Assembly: GCA_032622095.1 (NCBI GenBank)
Contig: CP136068.1
Coordinates: 50,958,443 to 51,022,442, forward strand
Origin: Siphonodentalium dalli
Lineage: Eukaryota; Mollusca; Scaphopoda; Gadilida; Siphonodentaliidae
Length of the DNA stretch: 64,000 bases
Reading direction: 5' to 3'
Position 1 is the first letter of the stretch. Each line of letters starts with the position of its first letter. Position numbers and translations under genes: made by a program. The notes beneath the pieces were generated by a model that was not told where the DNA came from, did not search any database, and saw only the letters and a program-made list of their open reading frames with translations. Below are positions 23,663-36,722 of this stretch, piece by piece.

Positions 23663-23666
23663 TTAA

Positions 23667-24150
23667 GAGAATAGTTAGAAATTTAAAAAAGTATATTTTG
23701 GAGAAAATTCATACCACTTCCTTTAAAACATCGCATTTGGAGAAGAAATCAAGGTTGTGATCCAAGAAAGCAACTAATGTGATGCCTAAGTGATTTTTTA
23801 TCAAGACTGAAGAGAAGTATATTCCCTAATCGTCACCAGTTCCATACAATCGGAATATGATGTATGCGACATATATGGAAAATCATCAATTTTCACACTT
23901 CCGGTCGCCATTTTGGCGGCCATCTTTAATCGAGAGGACAGTTTATTATATAAAAATATAACATGGCATTACACCATACACTGTGCAAAAGGATTGTCAT
24001 ATATTTTATATCATAATTATATTTTTATCATGAAATCCAACAAAAGCGAACTTAAGAAAATGAGCATGGTGGCCATCTTTGTGACGTCATTAGACAACCC
24101 AGTCCCGACCCCAGGGGGTCTACCAATATTCTGAAGTAGAGACCATATAC
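23667..24150. repeat. Repeat with GCCATYTTGGCGGCCATCTT motifs
   Basis: GTCGCCATTTTGGCGGCCAT at 23907 and GGTGGCCATCTTTGTGACGT at 24069, together with GCCATCTTGGAAGCCATCTT at 22470 on the far side of the 1,080-bp element, suggest that the element jumped into an older dispersed repeat. Boundaries are not clear. Confidence 0.4.
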
Positions 24151-24304
24151 TGGCTCATGAATATGGCCTCTATATTTGTTCATGATTTTCCCACGGGAGC
24201 ACAAAATCTGACACAAGCGACTCGACTAAATAACGCGAAGTCGCATATCAAAACAATTGTTATGTTAACATTACTGTCGCAGTGGAATCTATATCTATAT
24301 TTGC

Positions 24305-26345
24305 GAATGTCTGTCCGTCTGCCTGTCTGTCTGTCTGTCTGTGTTCTATATAAATTCACATGGGACCATCTAGTTGGAACCAAAGAGGTCGAAGATGGGT
24401 AACTTTTTACGAGGAAGATAATGGTGAGGGTTAGAATATTCTACAGTGACGCTGCATGTTGTTGTCAGGGGCAGAAAAGGGGAGGGCTGCAAAAAAAATT
24501 GTCGCTGATTTCCACAAAACTTATACATAATCATCTCATTGATATGAGGATTCTAATTATGTGGTATAAAGATGGCGCCAATTGAGTCAAGGGTGCACGG
24601 AAGGGGGAGGTGCACTACAATTGATCAAACTATTTTAGCGCCGAGTTCCACCAAATTGATACACACTCTTCTCTATGATATGAGGATTCTAATGGTGTCG
24701 TTTAAATATGTCAAAAGTTGCGGCATATTCGAATCAGGGGAGCGCTGAATGGTGAGGGGTACCACAATTCATAAATTTATTTTAGCGCCGATTTCCACCA
24801 AATTGATACACATTCTTCTCCAATATATGAGTAATCTAATGGTGTGGTTTAAAGATGTCAAAAGTGGCGCCGTTCGAGTGAAGGGTGCACGGAATGGGAG
24901 AGGGGCACCAAAATTGATATAAATATTTTTAGCGCCGAATTCCACCAAATTGATGCACATTCTTCTCCATGATACGAAGATTCTAATCGTGTGATTTAAA
25001 GACGACGCATTTGTGACATTTGGGTGAGAGATGGGAGTGGAGGCACTATACATTTGGTAATAATTTGTTTAGTTACCGATTGCCACCAAAGTTTTATCTA
25101 ATCAGATCATGATATCATGAGTCTAATGGTGTGGTTTAAAAAGATCAAAAGTGGCGCTGTTCGAGTCAGGGTGCATGGAGGGGCCTGGGAGAGGGACGCT
25201 AAAATTGATTTAAAAAGATATATTTAGCGCCGATTTCAACCAAACTGATACACATTCTTCTCTATGATATTATAATCTAATCGTGTGATTTAAAGATGCC
25301 AAATTGGAGTCGTTTGGATGAGAGAGAGAGGGGCAGTAAATCTGATAAGAAATTGTTTGGTCGCAGATTGCCAACAAACTTATACATAATCATCTCCATG
25401 GTTTAAAGCTGTAAAAAGTGATGTTATTCGAGTCAGGGAAATGATTATGTATATTGAATCACCAATATTGAATCTTGGCATTAGATTCAATATGAAATAT
25501 GTTATTCAATCAATAATATCATCAAAACATGCAATAAACATACCTTTTATCAACAGCAGAAATGCATAAAGGGGAGAGGTGTACCAATATTCTTAAACAT
25601 TTTTAGCGCCGATTTTCACCAAATTGACACACTTTTTTCTCCATAATATGAGGAATCTAATCGTATGATTTAAAGATGCCAAACCGGTTCCGTTTGGGTC
25701 AGAGATGGGGGAATAAATTTGATATGAATTTGTTTAGTCGCCGGTTTCCATATATTTTGTATCATGAGTCTGAATTATGTGGTTTAAAGATGTCAACGGT
25801 GGCGCCACTTGAGTCACGGATAGGGAATGGATGATGACAAAAACTGATAAAAAATGTTTGGCGCCGATTTCTACCAAAGACATACACGTTCTTCTCCAGT
25901 GATACGAGAAATCAATCAGGGGCTGTAAAAAATATTTTGTATCTCCGATTTCCACCAAAAGTATACATAATCATCTCCATGCTATGGCGCCGTTCGAGTC
26001 AGGGGTGCACGGAGGCGAGAGGGGCACCAGAATTGATTATAATAACCTAGTCTTAACATCGATTTCCACCAAATTGATACATAATCATTTCCATGAGTCT
26101 AATTGTGTGGTTTAAAAATGTCAAAAGTGTACCAAATCTGATACAAATATGTTTAGCACTAATGTTCACCAAATTCATAAACGTTCTTCTCCAATGATAA
26201 GAGGAATCAAATCATGTGGATTAAAGATGCCACATTTGGTGCCGTTTGGGTCAGGGATGGAGAGAGGAGGGACACTAAAAATGATAAGAATATTTTAGTC
26301 GCCGATATCCACCAAAACTATATTTAGTCATCTCATCTCCTTAAT
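24305..26345 (+). mobile_element. Large modular repeat (family MF-like), type D core, about 14 units
   Basis: A GTCTGTCTGTCTGTCTGT run at 24310-24342 is followed by CCATCTAGTTGGAACCAAAG and then a long array of diverged units. The unit marker GCCGATTTCCACCAAATTGA recurs near 24500, 24642, 24787, 24934, 25074, 25229, 25362, 25607, 25738, 25863, 25943, 26060, 26160 and 26303, each usually followed by ACACATTCTTCTCC, TTTAAAGATG and GGGTGCACGGA. Spacing varies from 80 to 245 bp through deletions and one insertion at 25440-25560. Minus-strand frames over it are by-products. Confidence 0.75.
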
Positions 26346-29300
26346 TCGTTCTAATGAGTTAATGGCGTTCAAATTTCACAACCTCGACATTTGGTGACTT
26401 AATTAAGTCACTTGTTTTAACAAATATATCTTCTCAACTGTCACATTTATATGGGGACTGGTATATCAGGGCATTCATATAGTGAGCGAGCAAAAAAACA
26501 GATAAACAGAAGAAAGCATTAAAAGTATATTTATCATTCTATTGAACAGATACATATATTCTTGCAAATGAGGGACATTGAACCACAAGATGATGGCATA
26601 TTAGAATGGCGTATGTACTATAACACAATTGAGAGTCTCTCCCATTCAAAATATTTCAAAAAGGATACAATTTGTCAAGGGATGTGGATGTATAGAAGAT
26701 CTGTTCAAATATATTGATCACTGTGTGCAATCAAATATATATTTTTTCTTCTGAGATAAAATAACACAGTCAGTAGCACATGACTTTTCAGGATTCCCCA
26801 ACACTGGCATCTGACAAGGGTAAATATGCCCGCTTCAGGGGGTTTCTTTCATTTTATTAGAATAGACTCATAGCTTAAATATACAACGTAAAATCTCGCT
26901 CTGTGTCTCGCACATGTAGCTGATATATTGCAACATTTATTTTTAAATATGAATAATTAGCCAGAATATCACCACGGACAGAGGAGCACCTGGACGTTTC
27001 TTTAAAACGTCTGTATCTTCATGGAGAGAGAGATATGTTTTATTTCTCCAAATATGGAGACCATTATGGTACAATATATACATATACACACAAAATTTAA
27101 ATGATGACATACATACACATGCAATACGATTTAACTTGAGAACCAGGTGATCTCTAGATTTATTTATACATCTCTAAACCCAATAAAACCGAATTGTCGT
27201 CTTTTATTTTTGTGAACTAATTTATTCATGATGTTCATGTTAGGATCCCAATACAACATATAAAAAACAAAACAAACAAACGTCAATTCAGCCACGTCGA
27301 CTGTACGATTTAAACAAATTATAACTTCTGAAGTACGAGCAGAACTTTGTAAATATATAAATTAATACTTCTTTATTAGTGGACGAAATAATCGCAATAA
27401 AAAAAACGGCAATCACTCCGACAAGGTGGGCTATGCACTACTTATAACCCATGTATAAGAATGACGTTTTGTGATGCCATTGTGATATACAATTTATGAG
27501 AATACGTGCCACACTTTGAGCAAGTGCATCCTCTATCCCCACCAAATATCTACAGCAGAGGGTATTACATCACTTTAACCTGGGCAACGTCGGGTAACCC
27601 TGCTAGTTACCGATAAAAGTTCAACTAGTACCATAACATACCAAAATTTAATCAAAACTTGACGGTGACGGCCTGTGTTTTACACGCATATGTAAGTGTA
27701 GACTTGTTCGCGTTATTTGAGTGCCTGCTTGTGGTCCGCATTGTGACTGGGTAGGTTGTTGGCATGCTCTTCTAACCCAATATAGTGTTGTCAATCAGCT
27801 GTAGCCACTGAACGACCGCAAATACACCCTCCCTCTTTGACGCGGCTGGACCATTTAAACTGGAGATGACGAATCCGGTCATGTTTTTCAAATAGATCAG
27901 TTGAAAGTGTTTCAAAGGAAAGATTTCAGTTCAATAAAATGTGTTATGTTCTAAAAACATGTTCTGCCTCATGTTGTGGAAGAAGATTGGGGGGTATATT
28001 CTAGTAGCAGGTGGTACTGCTGACTGGTTTCTTTCTGATCCAAAATAGTGTTTTATACACACGAATCAATACAGAAGGTATAGAAGCGATACACCATATT
28101 TACTTAAATGTGCTATGTTCCTCCTTTTTCAAAGTTGCTGAGGTATAAGTAGGTCCAATCAATGAACATTTTTTGACAAAAATTGACCATTTTCAACAGT
28201 AAGGCTGACCGTGACAGAGCGAATACATCTTATAGCATCACGGGGCTATGGTAGAGCTAGGAAATATTCAAAATAGAAGAACAAGTTCTCGTGGCAATTT
28301 CAGGAAATTGTCTTGCAAGTGCAGAGAAATCGTGTTTGCTATTAGGTGACGCATAAAGCGTGTACATTGGTTACATTTTACGTCACATATTTTTCTGTGA
28401 CTTTCGATGAAGTTACCATGGTCATTGTCATGGTATCACACGTAATGTCAAAAGTAACTAAGTTGCGTAACGTCATTCAGCCCCAGGCGAAACTTACGTA
28501 AAATAAATAAAAAATAATAGTAAAGTAAACTACCTACAGGTGCATATTTCACGTCTATACTGACGTCAGGTACTGTGCTGTGGGCGGAAGAACGATGCGC
28601 ATGTGTGGCCTGCTTTTCCTCATTTGAAAATGCGCTCCTGAAAATTATCTTCCAAGTTAACTCGTATTCAGTTATCAGTGCTGGCAAACGCGAGCTGATA
28701 CAAAGCCAGCTGTTTTTTTCTCCAATTTTATCCCCGACAATTATCTATGTATCTGCAAAAAAACTAACAGGGACTGTTCACAGAATTTGACCGCAAACAT
28801 CACCTTTGTTGTGTCACATTGTTGCGATCAAACGGTGACGGGAGGTCTTTCTGGTAAGCCTCGTTATCCTGATAGCTCGCGAACTATGGCCTCAGATCCA
28901 TTGTTTCTGAGCAGTTAATTCTGAAATTGATCGTAAAATCGCTTTCATTATCGCCTTCCCTTCCTGTAGAACGCGGGGCGTGATAATCGGGTATATAGCC
29001 AAGAATTAATGCACACAATGCCTGCATGGGACTACCATACCACAGCATTCAAATTCCCTTGTTTAAATTTTAAAGGCAATGGAGGCAAGTCGTGGACATT
29101 GTTTGGATGTCGATAAATCTACTGAAGCTTACACGAAATAATTGAGGAGAGTTTCTAATTTCGCTATACCATTCGTTCGTTAGCTCTCTATCGATATTTT
29201 CGATTTCCATAGTGTGCCACTAACGAATGCTGATCAAACCGCTGATAAGCCAAAAGTTATGATATATACGTATGCATATATCTACCAAATGTTTCATCAA

Positions 29301-29530
29301 CAGATGTGTGCGGTAGCGTATATAGAACCGCCACATACACACTTTAGATAATTGCAAGATTTAGATCGAAAATTTATAACTTTAACCCTCTAATGGCGGG
29401 AGCTGCGCAAATGTAGCATTAAAATTCCTGTGCCAATGACTAAATTACAAATAATTTCGTCATTTGGACAAAATAATCGAAATGTTTGTAAGTTTGCGCT
29501 ATTATAAAAGCATACCAGCCTTATTGTTCA
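26346..29530. other. Mostly featureless, one orphan repeat head
   Basis: No gene, array or MITE was recognised. Short frames on opposite strands overlap at 28448-28790 without any domain. At 27575-27611 the minus strand reads CTAGCAGGGTTACCCGACGT followed by TGCCCAGGTTAA, which matches the head of the MF modular repeats; no body or tail could be attached to it. Confidence 0.5.
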
Positions 29531-30535
29531 ATCCTGAATACCAGTTAAATTTGGCATATGTATCAATCCCGAGTACTAGTTGACAGGGGGTATGAATCCC
29601 GCGTACTAGTTGACAGGGGGTATCAATCCCGAGTACTAGTTGACAGGGGGTATGAATCTCGCGTACTAGTTGACAGGGGTATGAATCCCGCGTACTAGTT
29701 GACAGGGGATATGAATCCCGCGTACTAGTTGACAGGGGGTATGAATCCCGCGTACTAGTTGACAGGGGTATGAATCCCGCGTACTAGTTGACAGGGGATA
29801 TGAATCCCGCGTACTAGTTGACAGGGGGTATGAATCCCGCGTACTAGTTGACAGGGGGTATGAATCCCGCGTACTAGTTTACAGGGGGTATGAATCCCGA
29901 TACTAGTTGACAGGGGATATGAATCCCGCGTACTAGTTGACAGGGGGTATGAATCCCGTGTACTAGTTGACAGGGGGTATGAATCCCGAGTACTAGTTGA
30001 CAGGGGGTATGAATCCCGCGTACTAGTTGACATGGGTATGAATCCCGCCTACTAGTTGACAGGGGTATGAATCCCGCGCACTATAGTTGACAGGGGGTAT
30101 GAATCCCGCGTACTAGTTGACAGGGGGTATGATTCCCGAGTACTAGTTGACAAGGGGTATGAATCCCGCGTACTAGTTGACAGGGGGACATGAATCCCGA
30201 GTACTAGTTGACAGGGGGTATGAATCCCGCGTACTAGTTGACAGGGGGTATGAATCCCGCGTACTATAGTTGACAGGGGGTATGAATCCCGCGTACTAAT
30301 TGACAGGGCGTATGAATCCCGCGTACTAGTTGACAGGGTGTATGAATCCCGCGTACTAGTTGACAGGGGTATGAACCCCGCGTACTAGTTGACAGGGGGT
30401 ATGAATCCCGCGTACTAGTTGACAGGGGGTATGAATCCCGAGTACTAGTTGACAGGGGTATGAATCCCGCGTACTAGTTGACAGGGGGTATGAATCCCGC
30501 GCACTAGTTGACACGGGGTATGAATCCCGCGTACC
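29531..30535 (+). repeat. 30-bp minisatellite, about 33 units
   Basis: The consensus unit is ACAGGGGGTATGAATCCCGC then GTACTAGTTG, with one- and two-base length variants, mostly in the G run, and occasional CGAGTACTAG or CACTATAG variants. Its complement, GCGGGATTCATACCCCC, occurs outside the array at 46885-46915 and in related form at 48250-48340. The minus-strand frames (29755-30033, 30356-30568) arise from the 30-bp period. Confidence 0.95.
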
Positions 30536-31210
30536 GCCTAAAGAAAATGGTCTGAATCCCGCGACCATAAAGAGGGGAATGGCACCCTCTCATAGTAGAA
30601 AGCTGTGGTAAAAGACGGACAATCGAACGACGCACTATACCAGTCGATAGAGAATTCCGAGCATTCATCCTTTGTACGGAGAGAAGTCGGATAAATTTTG
30701 TTTTGCAAAGTTTGCGTTCTTTCGGTGATATTCGTGGCTATGTATGATTCTGGAGTTGGCCAAATAACTGCATATAATCACGAAATTGATTATAGTTACA
30801 CAGTCTAGTGTTCACCATGGGACAGTCTCTATTGATTCTATGTTCATTAGCTCTTCTTGAACGTTAATCATGTTTGAGTTATTAAAGATGCATAATCCGA
30901 TTTAACGCTCCCAAATTACTATTTCTTTGGCTTTGGGGATAAAAAATATTTGATTCGAATCAAGGAACCGACCCAACAAAGCTCAGAGTGATCATATATC
31001 GATTTTTGAAATTTGTTATTTCCCGAGATATGTAATTTTTTGGCGGCCTGGCGAATATTCGGTAAGCCGACGGTCTCGGACCAAATTGCGGATGAAGAAG
31101 GGTAACCTTAAAATCAAGTGGCTTTGGTGTTAGATATTTGACAATTCGGTCAGGTTTCTTTGAAAAAAATGTTGATAAATAACACGTTTTGGGCAATTTT
31201 ATACTATATA
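30536..31210. other. No recognisable feature
   Basis: The 136-residue minus-strand frame at 30960-31370 overlaps an M1 fragment and has no recognised domain. Nothing else is supported. Confidence 0.4.
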
Positions 31211-31215
31211 TCTGT

Positions 31216-31300
31216 CCTCTGCTTATATTCCTGAGAATCCCGTCAGATGAATAATAGACCATACCAATGTAACTGAATGAGAGAATCCAGAAGTAAAGGG
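31216..31300 (-). mobile_element. MITE M1 fragment
   Basis: GATGAATAATAGACCATACC and AGAATCCAGAAGTAAAGGG match one terminal third of M1, followed by TTAA at 31301-31304. The other end is missing. Confidence 0.6.
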
Positions 31301-31701
31301 TTAAAGCATATACTAGTATATATATCAATAAATTAAATACATTTTGTGCGTTCTCTTCCATCCGCAACAATCTATCGCATATATGTAATTAGAATTATTA
31401 TCTTCATAAGAGACTTACAGAATATGAAGCCAATTCGATCAAATCCTTCTTCGGCTCCATCAATGTTTTATACCATTTGGTACAGACATGCTCAGAGATG
31501 GCATTGCCCTTGAATTTTATGGCGACAGTAAGTCTCAGAAATCACATATGCGAAGTTAATCCCATCAAGAAATCCATATGCATATCTCTAATAGTTATTG
31601 TCAATATTTTCATTGTTTATCTCTAACTTACGGGAAATAGTAAACACGTATTAAGAACTTCTGGTTAAAAGTTTTCACAGTGGACAAGTTTTGACGTTTA
31701 A

Positions 31702-31945
31702 CCCCATTTAAGCCACTAACGCTTATTGACATTATCTGAACATTTCCTAACAATTAATAGGAAATCTTCTACACGTGTATAATGTTTTCGCCTTGCAGTC
31801 GTCTGCTTATGTTTCATGAACATCAATCCCTCCAGAGGAATAATAGACCATTCCAATGTATACTTGTATAACTAATGGTAAAATCCATTTAGTGAAGAAG
31901 TGTAAACCTTTTCTATAATGAAGCATCATTGATGAGTAGTTAAAG
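31702..31945 (-). mobile_element. MITE M1 copy plus a second M1 end
   Basis: The element starts after TTAA (31698-31701) with CCCCATTTAAGCC, and contains ATCTGAACATTTCC, AGTCGTCTGCTTATG, and CCCTCCAGAGGAATAATAGA before decaying near 31904. It is followed directly by CCTTTTCTATAATG...GATGAGTAGTT, the opposite end of another M1 copy. This suggests insertion of one copy at or into another. Confidence 0.6.
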
Positions 31946-32204
31946 ATATGTGACATGAACCGGTCTATCTTCACCGCTCGGGATTCTAATAAAAGCTAGT
32001 CAATTAATAATTTAATAACGAAGAAAAGAGGACAACAATTCGTTAGGAAACTACATTGTACATGTATATGCATATATGTTACTCGTCTAATACATTAATT
32101 GTTGTCAAATTATATATCTATTTTATTCATGTTTGCAACTCCCCAGTTGGGTGTATTTTGCATTAAATATTATGTTATTATCATATCTTATTAACTGTTC
32201 TGAT

Positions 32205-32390
32205 AATAAGTTCAACAAATTACCATTATGTCGTTTGTTGAACTTATTATCTAAACATTTCCCTCAACCAATAGGACTACTTCTGTACTTTTATTCATAT
32301 GTCGTCTGCTTTTATTACCTGTATACACCCCTCCAAATCAATAATAGACCATTCCGATGTAAACTGACTGGGAGCATCCATTTAGTATAT
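32205..32390 (-). mobile_element. MITE M1 copy, truncated
   Basis: TTGTTGAACTTATTATCTAA, ATTTCCCTCAACCAATAGGA, CATATGTCGTCTGC and CCCCTCCAAATCAATAATAG follow in the M1 order and end in AGCATCCATTTAGTATAT. The terminal GAAAGGG is lost. Confidence 0.65.
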
Positions 32391-32426
32391 ATGTCCGTCT
32401 ATGGATATATTAAACGAAGCTTGAAA

Positions 32427-32463
32427 TGAGCCACGTGAGATTAATGAGCCACGTGAGATTAAT
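32427..32463 (+). repeat. 20-bp tandem duplication
   Basis: ATGAGCCACGTGAGATTA is repeated twice in tandem. Each copy carries CACGTG, the canonical E-box palindrome. Confidence 0.85.
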
Positions 32464-35105
32464 TTGGTAAATTGCACTCAGAATGGTTTACTTCATTGTC
32501 CGTTATAATTGACGCAATTAAGATGTCGTCTGGTCCTATTTGGCGCCTCGTACCATTAGGAGATAAAAGCCTCTTCCAGTTGGGCATTGGGGATTCGATG
32601 ATCAAATTTGCGCTGTTTGGCGGCAATTTAACTGTGTCCATGCTCGACTCTCAGAATGCGCTTATAGCCATTGTAATTCAAGCTGTCGTTTAACTCAATT
32701 CACGCTGTATGAAAAACACGTGTTATCGACATTCAATTTCCATGTCACTAACTGAGATATGCCTTTCCGGAAATGTCGTTGTATTGAATCTCTAGGTGCG
32801 TTCGATTTGGTTACTCGTATCATTTCCTGATAGCAGTTGACTCTATCTAGTACTATATATACATGTATAGAAAATAGCGTGCGAGTGTTAGTCGATTGCC
32901 CATGCTCGACTCTCAGAAGGCGCGTTCACGTGGAGCTGCAAGAACATATCTGCAAGAAAATATCAGGTACAAAGATAACCTGACATTTTATTGGTGCAAA
33001 TATTAAACGGAAGAGTGGTCTAATAACTAGTAGATAACCGGTGCTGTTCATAATGCGGGGTTTACTTAGTTTCCTCTGGGGAAACAATCTATATATAATC
33101 TATAATTATCGATGTATTTGGAAAATTTATCCGATTGGAACAAAATGCGACAGATATTCTCATATAGGAATAGGTACACGCACATGTCATAATGTTACTC
33201 ACTCCACTCAGAAGTGTAGAGATATTTGGGTTAGTTTAACTTTTCCAACCTAAGTACAAGTTTTACCAAATGGTGGTGGGTAAATGAAATCGTGAAAGTT
33301 ATGAAATTGATTTGATTTGGGTTTGGTTCAGGGGGTGGTGTATAGCACGTCCTTGGTGATCCGATACAGGTGCATATTAGCAGAGATCCAAACACATGAC
33401 AAAAAATGGACTTGCGAAATGAGTTGTAGGAATAGACGGTACTATTGATGGACATAACCCGAGAGCGTGCGTGAACAGTTACGGGCGTATACCGCCTGGG
33501 AGATTATTCGACTGACGGATACCAATGACCATATAACTAAGATGAACAGTGACGATCCAGTGGGGATACCATGTCAGTGTAAGGCCTCGGTTGGATATTT
33601 TCTTAATTATTTGTTCCATTTGTTAACTAAGTGACGCGGGACATACTTGAAATTTTCTTGTAGGTTCGTGGTCTCACATGTCAACGCGCCCATATAGCTA
33701 ATGGAAAACAAAAGTTAGTATGCACATCTCTGCCAATCTGAAGAATGCGTGATTTCGGGACTAATATTATACTTGAATTAAAACGAGGTCCAATACCAGT
33801 AAATGGCCTTATGGATTACCACCCTTGTCACCCTTTCTAGTTATATATTCTCCGTTGATTTCCTGGGCCGAACTCTTCGTGTTTCAACATGATATCCTTT
33901 GTCGATGTACAGCAGAACAGTTGCACAAGCATATGAACTGAACAAACTGTTAATTACCACCTCGTCACCGGTAAAGATCAACAAATCTTGTAACACAATG
34001 ACCAGATTTATATTGTTTACCCTATATTATAGGTCGAGGTATAATACATCTTTCAAACTTTCTTACATTATGGCAGGCTTATTCAGTTGTGTTTTTTTTT
34101 CAAACTGATGTATAATGCAGTAACAAGAAAAGTTGTATAAAAGAGTATAATTGTTACTGCATGGTGGTGATTTTGTCATTGTTCTTGTTCTTAAATTGTA
34201 AATATACCTTTATTCCCTCATTTTTATGAGTGTTATGGCCCAAATGTACAGATCAAGGAAGTAACTCTATTTGCTCCAGAAAACACAAACTAGTATACAA
34301 ATGTCCCTAACGGATACATTTTGTGACCAGTTCAAAAACAATAAGTATTTCAAAATAAAGTAAAATTAAATAATGCGACTTGACACTCTCTTCGAAATTT
34401 CAATGCCAGTTAATTTGTAGAGGGACTAAAAGCAACAAAACATTATATTTCACCACGAATGGCGCTATGACAAACGAACATAAAAGAAATTCTAACTTAC
34501 TGAATTCTTTATAAATCGGCTTGCTTCATAATTTATAGTGATTAATCAACCCGGGAACAAGCGTGTCATTTTCATGATCACGCAAAATATGTACTTATAT
34601 ATGTTTATTTATATATACATGTATCTTGTTTTTTGTTTGTATTTTTAATTTATGATTGTTTGTCTCACCACTCATCTCACTCTTCCAACGAACACATTTG
34701 TAGCGGGCGCTGTCACGAATATGGTCTCGTACACAATACCCTATTACCTGCCTGTAAACAGCAACGTACGTTATTTCCAATTTAATCCGCCATGACATCA
34801 AATCTAGTGCAATATAGGCAGGCGATAGGGCTTTTCAACTTACGTACCGGTATGTGCAATGTGGATAAATTTTCCAAAACTCGGCATGGTAATACTTCAA
34901 ACATTAAACTTCCTAAATTCGGACACATGCATGCAAAAATTACCTGTTCGTACAGTTCTAATTAGTATGCTTTTGATTATTTTGAGCAATGCCGTTCATA
35001 AAAATCCAGGTCCGCGTGAGAAGGAGACATTATAAATTTTCCATCATAACGTCCGAAGTCTAAGACACAATATATCTATATTTATACGGTTCAGGCCCAT
35101 TAGTG
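32464..35105. other. No recognisable gene; short dispersed duplication
   Basis: CCATGCTCGACTCTCAGAA occurs at about 32638 and again at about 32899, each followed by GCGC within a few bases. Otherwise the region has only short frames without domain features (32133-32429, 33231-33455, 34595-34801). Confidence 0.4.
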
Positions 35106-35109
35106 CCAA

Positions 35110-35270
35110 CGCATAAAATATATCTGCGATAAATCACGAACTATTGCGATTAATCGCCAACATTTGTGATAAATTGAAAACCTTTGCACTAAATCGCATA
35201 TATTTATTGCTAAGTAGTTTGCGATTCGTAAAGGTTTGCGATTTATCGCATGGTAGTTTTTTATTTATCG
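35110..35270 (+). repeat. Degenerate TTGCGATTAATCGC array
   Basis: Six or seven imperfect units of about 20-22 bp built on TGCGATAAATCG, several with the inverted-repeat form GCGATTAATCGC. It is similar in style to the TCTCGAGAT array at 15.8 kb. Confidence 0.6.
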
Positions 35271-35689
35271 GGCTATTATAGATCGATTGGTGTTTCACCC
35301 AGACCTGTTTAAGATGTTTGATTTATAATGTTTACTTTAATATTATTGCAAACAAATTAAGAAATTTGGCCGATTATTTAGACATTCAGTCAAATTTTAT
35401 TCCACATGCAGGGAAAGTTCAGGGAAATCCTGAAATCGAGATATTAAACCTTGAATTAAGTACAAAAACACGATCAAGGTTCTATACTAATAAAAGTAAT
35501 ATAATTCGGATTATTTCATTTTGCACTATGCAAGGGAGTCCATGTAACTGATAACATGATCTCGAAGAACCTCGATCGTGGTTTTGTACTTAATTCGATG
35601 TTTAAACGCCGTATAGCATCATTTGGAATCTAACATGCCACATTGTTAAATATGCCGTCGGCCATTTTTCGTAATATCGAGTGTTTGGT

Positions 35690-36030
35690 ATCTGGGCAGG
35701 TTCTCTGAAGTACCAAATAGCTAGGTACTATGCATAGTACCTAATTATTTGGTACTACAGAGTACCCAAGCAGGTACTTCAGAGTACCCAAGCAGGTACT
35801 TCAGAGTACCCAAGCAGGTACTTCAGAGTACCTGTCTTCATATTTGGTACTTCAGCGTACCTGGACAGATACTCTAGAGAACCTGGATATTTGGTACTCT
35901 AGGGAACCATATTTGGTACTTCAAGAGTACCAACAATTTGGTTCTCCAGAGTACCAACAATTTGGTACTCCCCACGGGACAAGTTCAGTACCTGCGTAGG
36001 TACTCTGGAGTACCTATTGTTTTAAGAGTT
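35690..36030 (+). repeat. Array of hairpin-forming GGTACT/AGTACC units
   Basis: Units of about 22 bp read GGTACTTCAGAGTACC plus a spacer such as CAAGCA or AACAATTT. Each unit is its own inverted repeat (GGTACT and AGTACC around a TCAG loop). At least ten such units or half-units follow each other, some in perfect tandem (35770-35840). The array opens with a perfect 22-bp palindrome at 35722-35743 centred on ATGCAT. Confidence 0.85.
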
Positions 36031-36478
36031 TACGCTACACGAAGACAGCGTGAGTTTGTCGATGATATCCTCAAAGGCGATACATGTAGTGATGTGAACA
36101 AATTCTCAAAGTTGCTTCTTCTCCTTATAAAGGGTGTCATTGGCATTCTTAGTACCCTCTCATGACGCGACGGGCTCACACGTCTCATCCCAAACATCCA
36201 AACGAGGACGCACTGCCGTAATAAAAAGAAAGATGGTCGCTCCCAAGAGTGCGCGTTTCATCTTCAATTTCTGTCATCATGTCAGAGACGAAAATAAAAG
36301 GAAAATCCCCTCAGGACAGGAACACTGAAATGGATTCCCTTAATGCACAGTTAATTGCGGAGTACCGCCTGCTTAAAATAAGAACATCCAACGTTGGTTA
36401 CATAAAAGTCCTGATAAACACAGTTATATTATGCAAGTGCATTGTGTTTGTACTTTTTTTAAAAGCATCGCTTTGCCC

Positions 36479-36722
36479 AACCAGCATCATAACAATTCAG
36501 CAGGACCCACCAGCACCATAGCAATTCAGCAGGACCCACCAGCATCATAGCAATTCAGCAGGATCCACCAGCATCATAACAATTCAGCAGGACCCACCAG
36601 CATGATAGCAATTCAGCAGGATCCACCAGCACCATAGCAATTCAGCAGGACCCACCAGCATGATAGCAATTCAGCAGGATCCACCAGCATCATAGCAATT
36701 CAGCAGAAACCACCAACGTCAT
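36479..36722 (+). repeat. 29-bp minisatellite, about 8 units
   Basis: Units read CCCACCAGCATCATAGCAAT followed by TCAGCAGGA, with alternation of CATCAT, CACCAT and CATGAT. The last unit is diverged. Confidence 0.95.

Noticed and set aside
29755..30568. Serine/threonine-rich repetitive frames
   Set aside because: By-products of the 30-bp minisatellite; length variants in the G run break the frame repeatedly.
30960..31370. 136-residue minus-strand frame with hydrophobic N-terminal part
   Set aside because: It overlaps an M1 MITE fragment and has no recognised domain or flanking exon.
32427..32463. Paired CACGTG E-boxes as a clock or bHLH enhancer
   Set aside because: Both boxes come from one 20-bp duplication and no gene lies nearby in the window.
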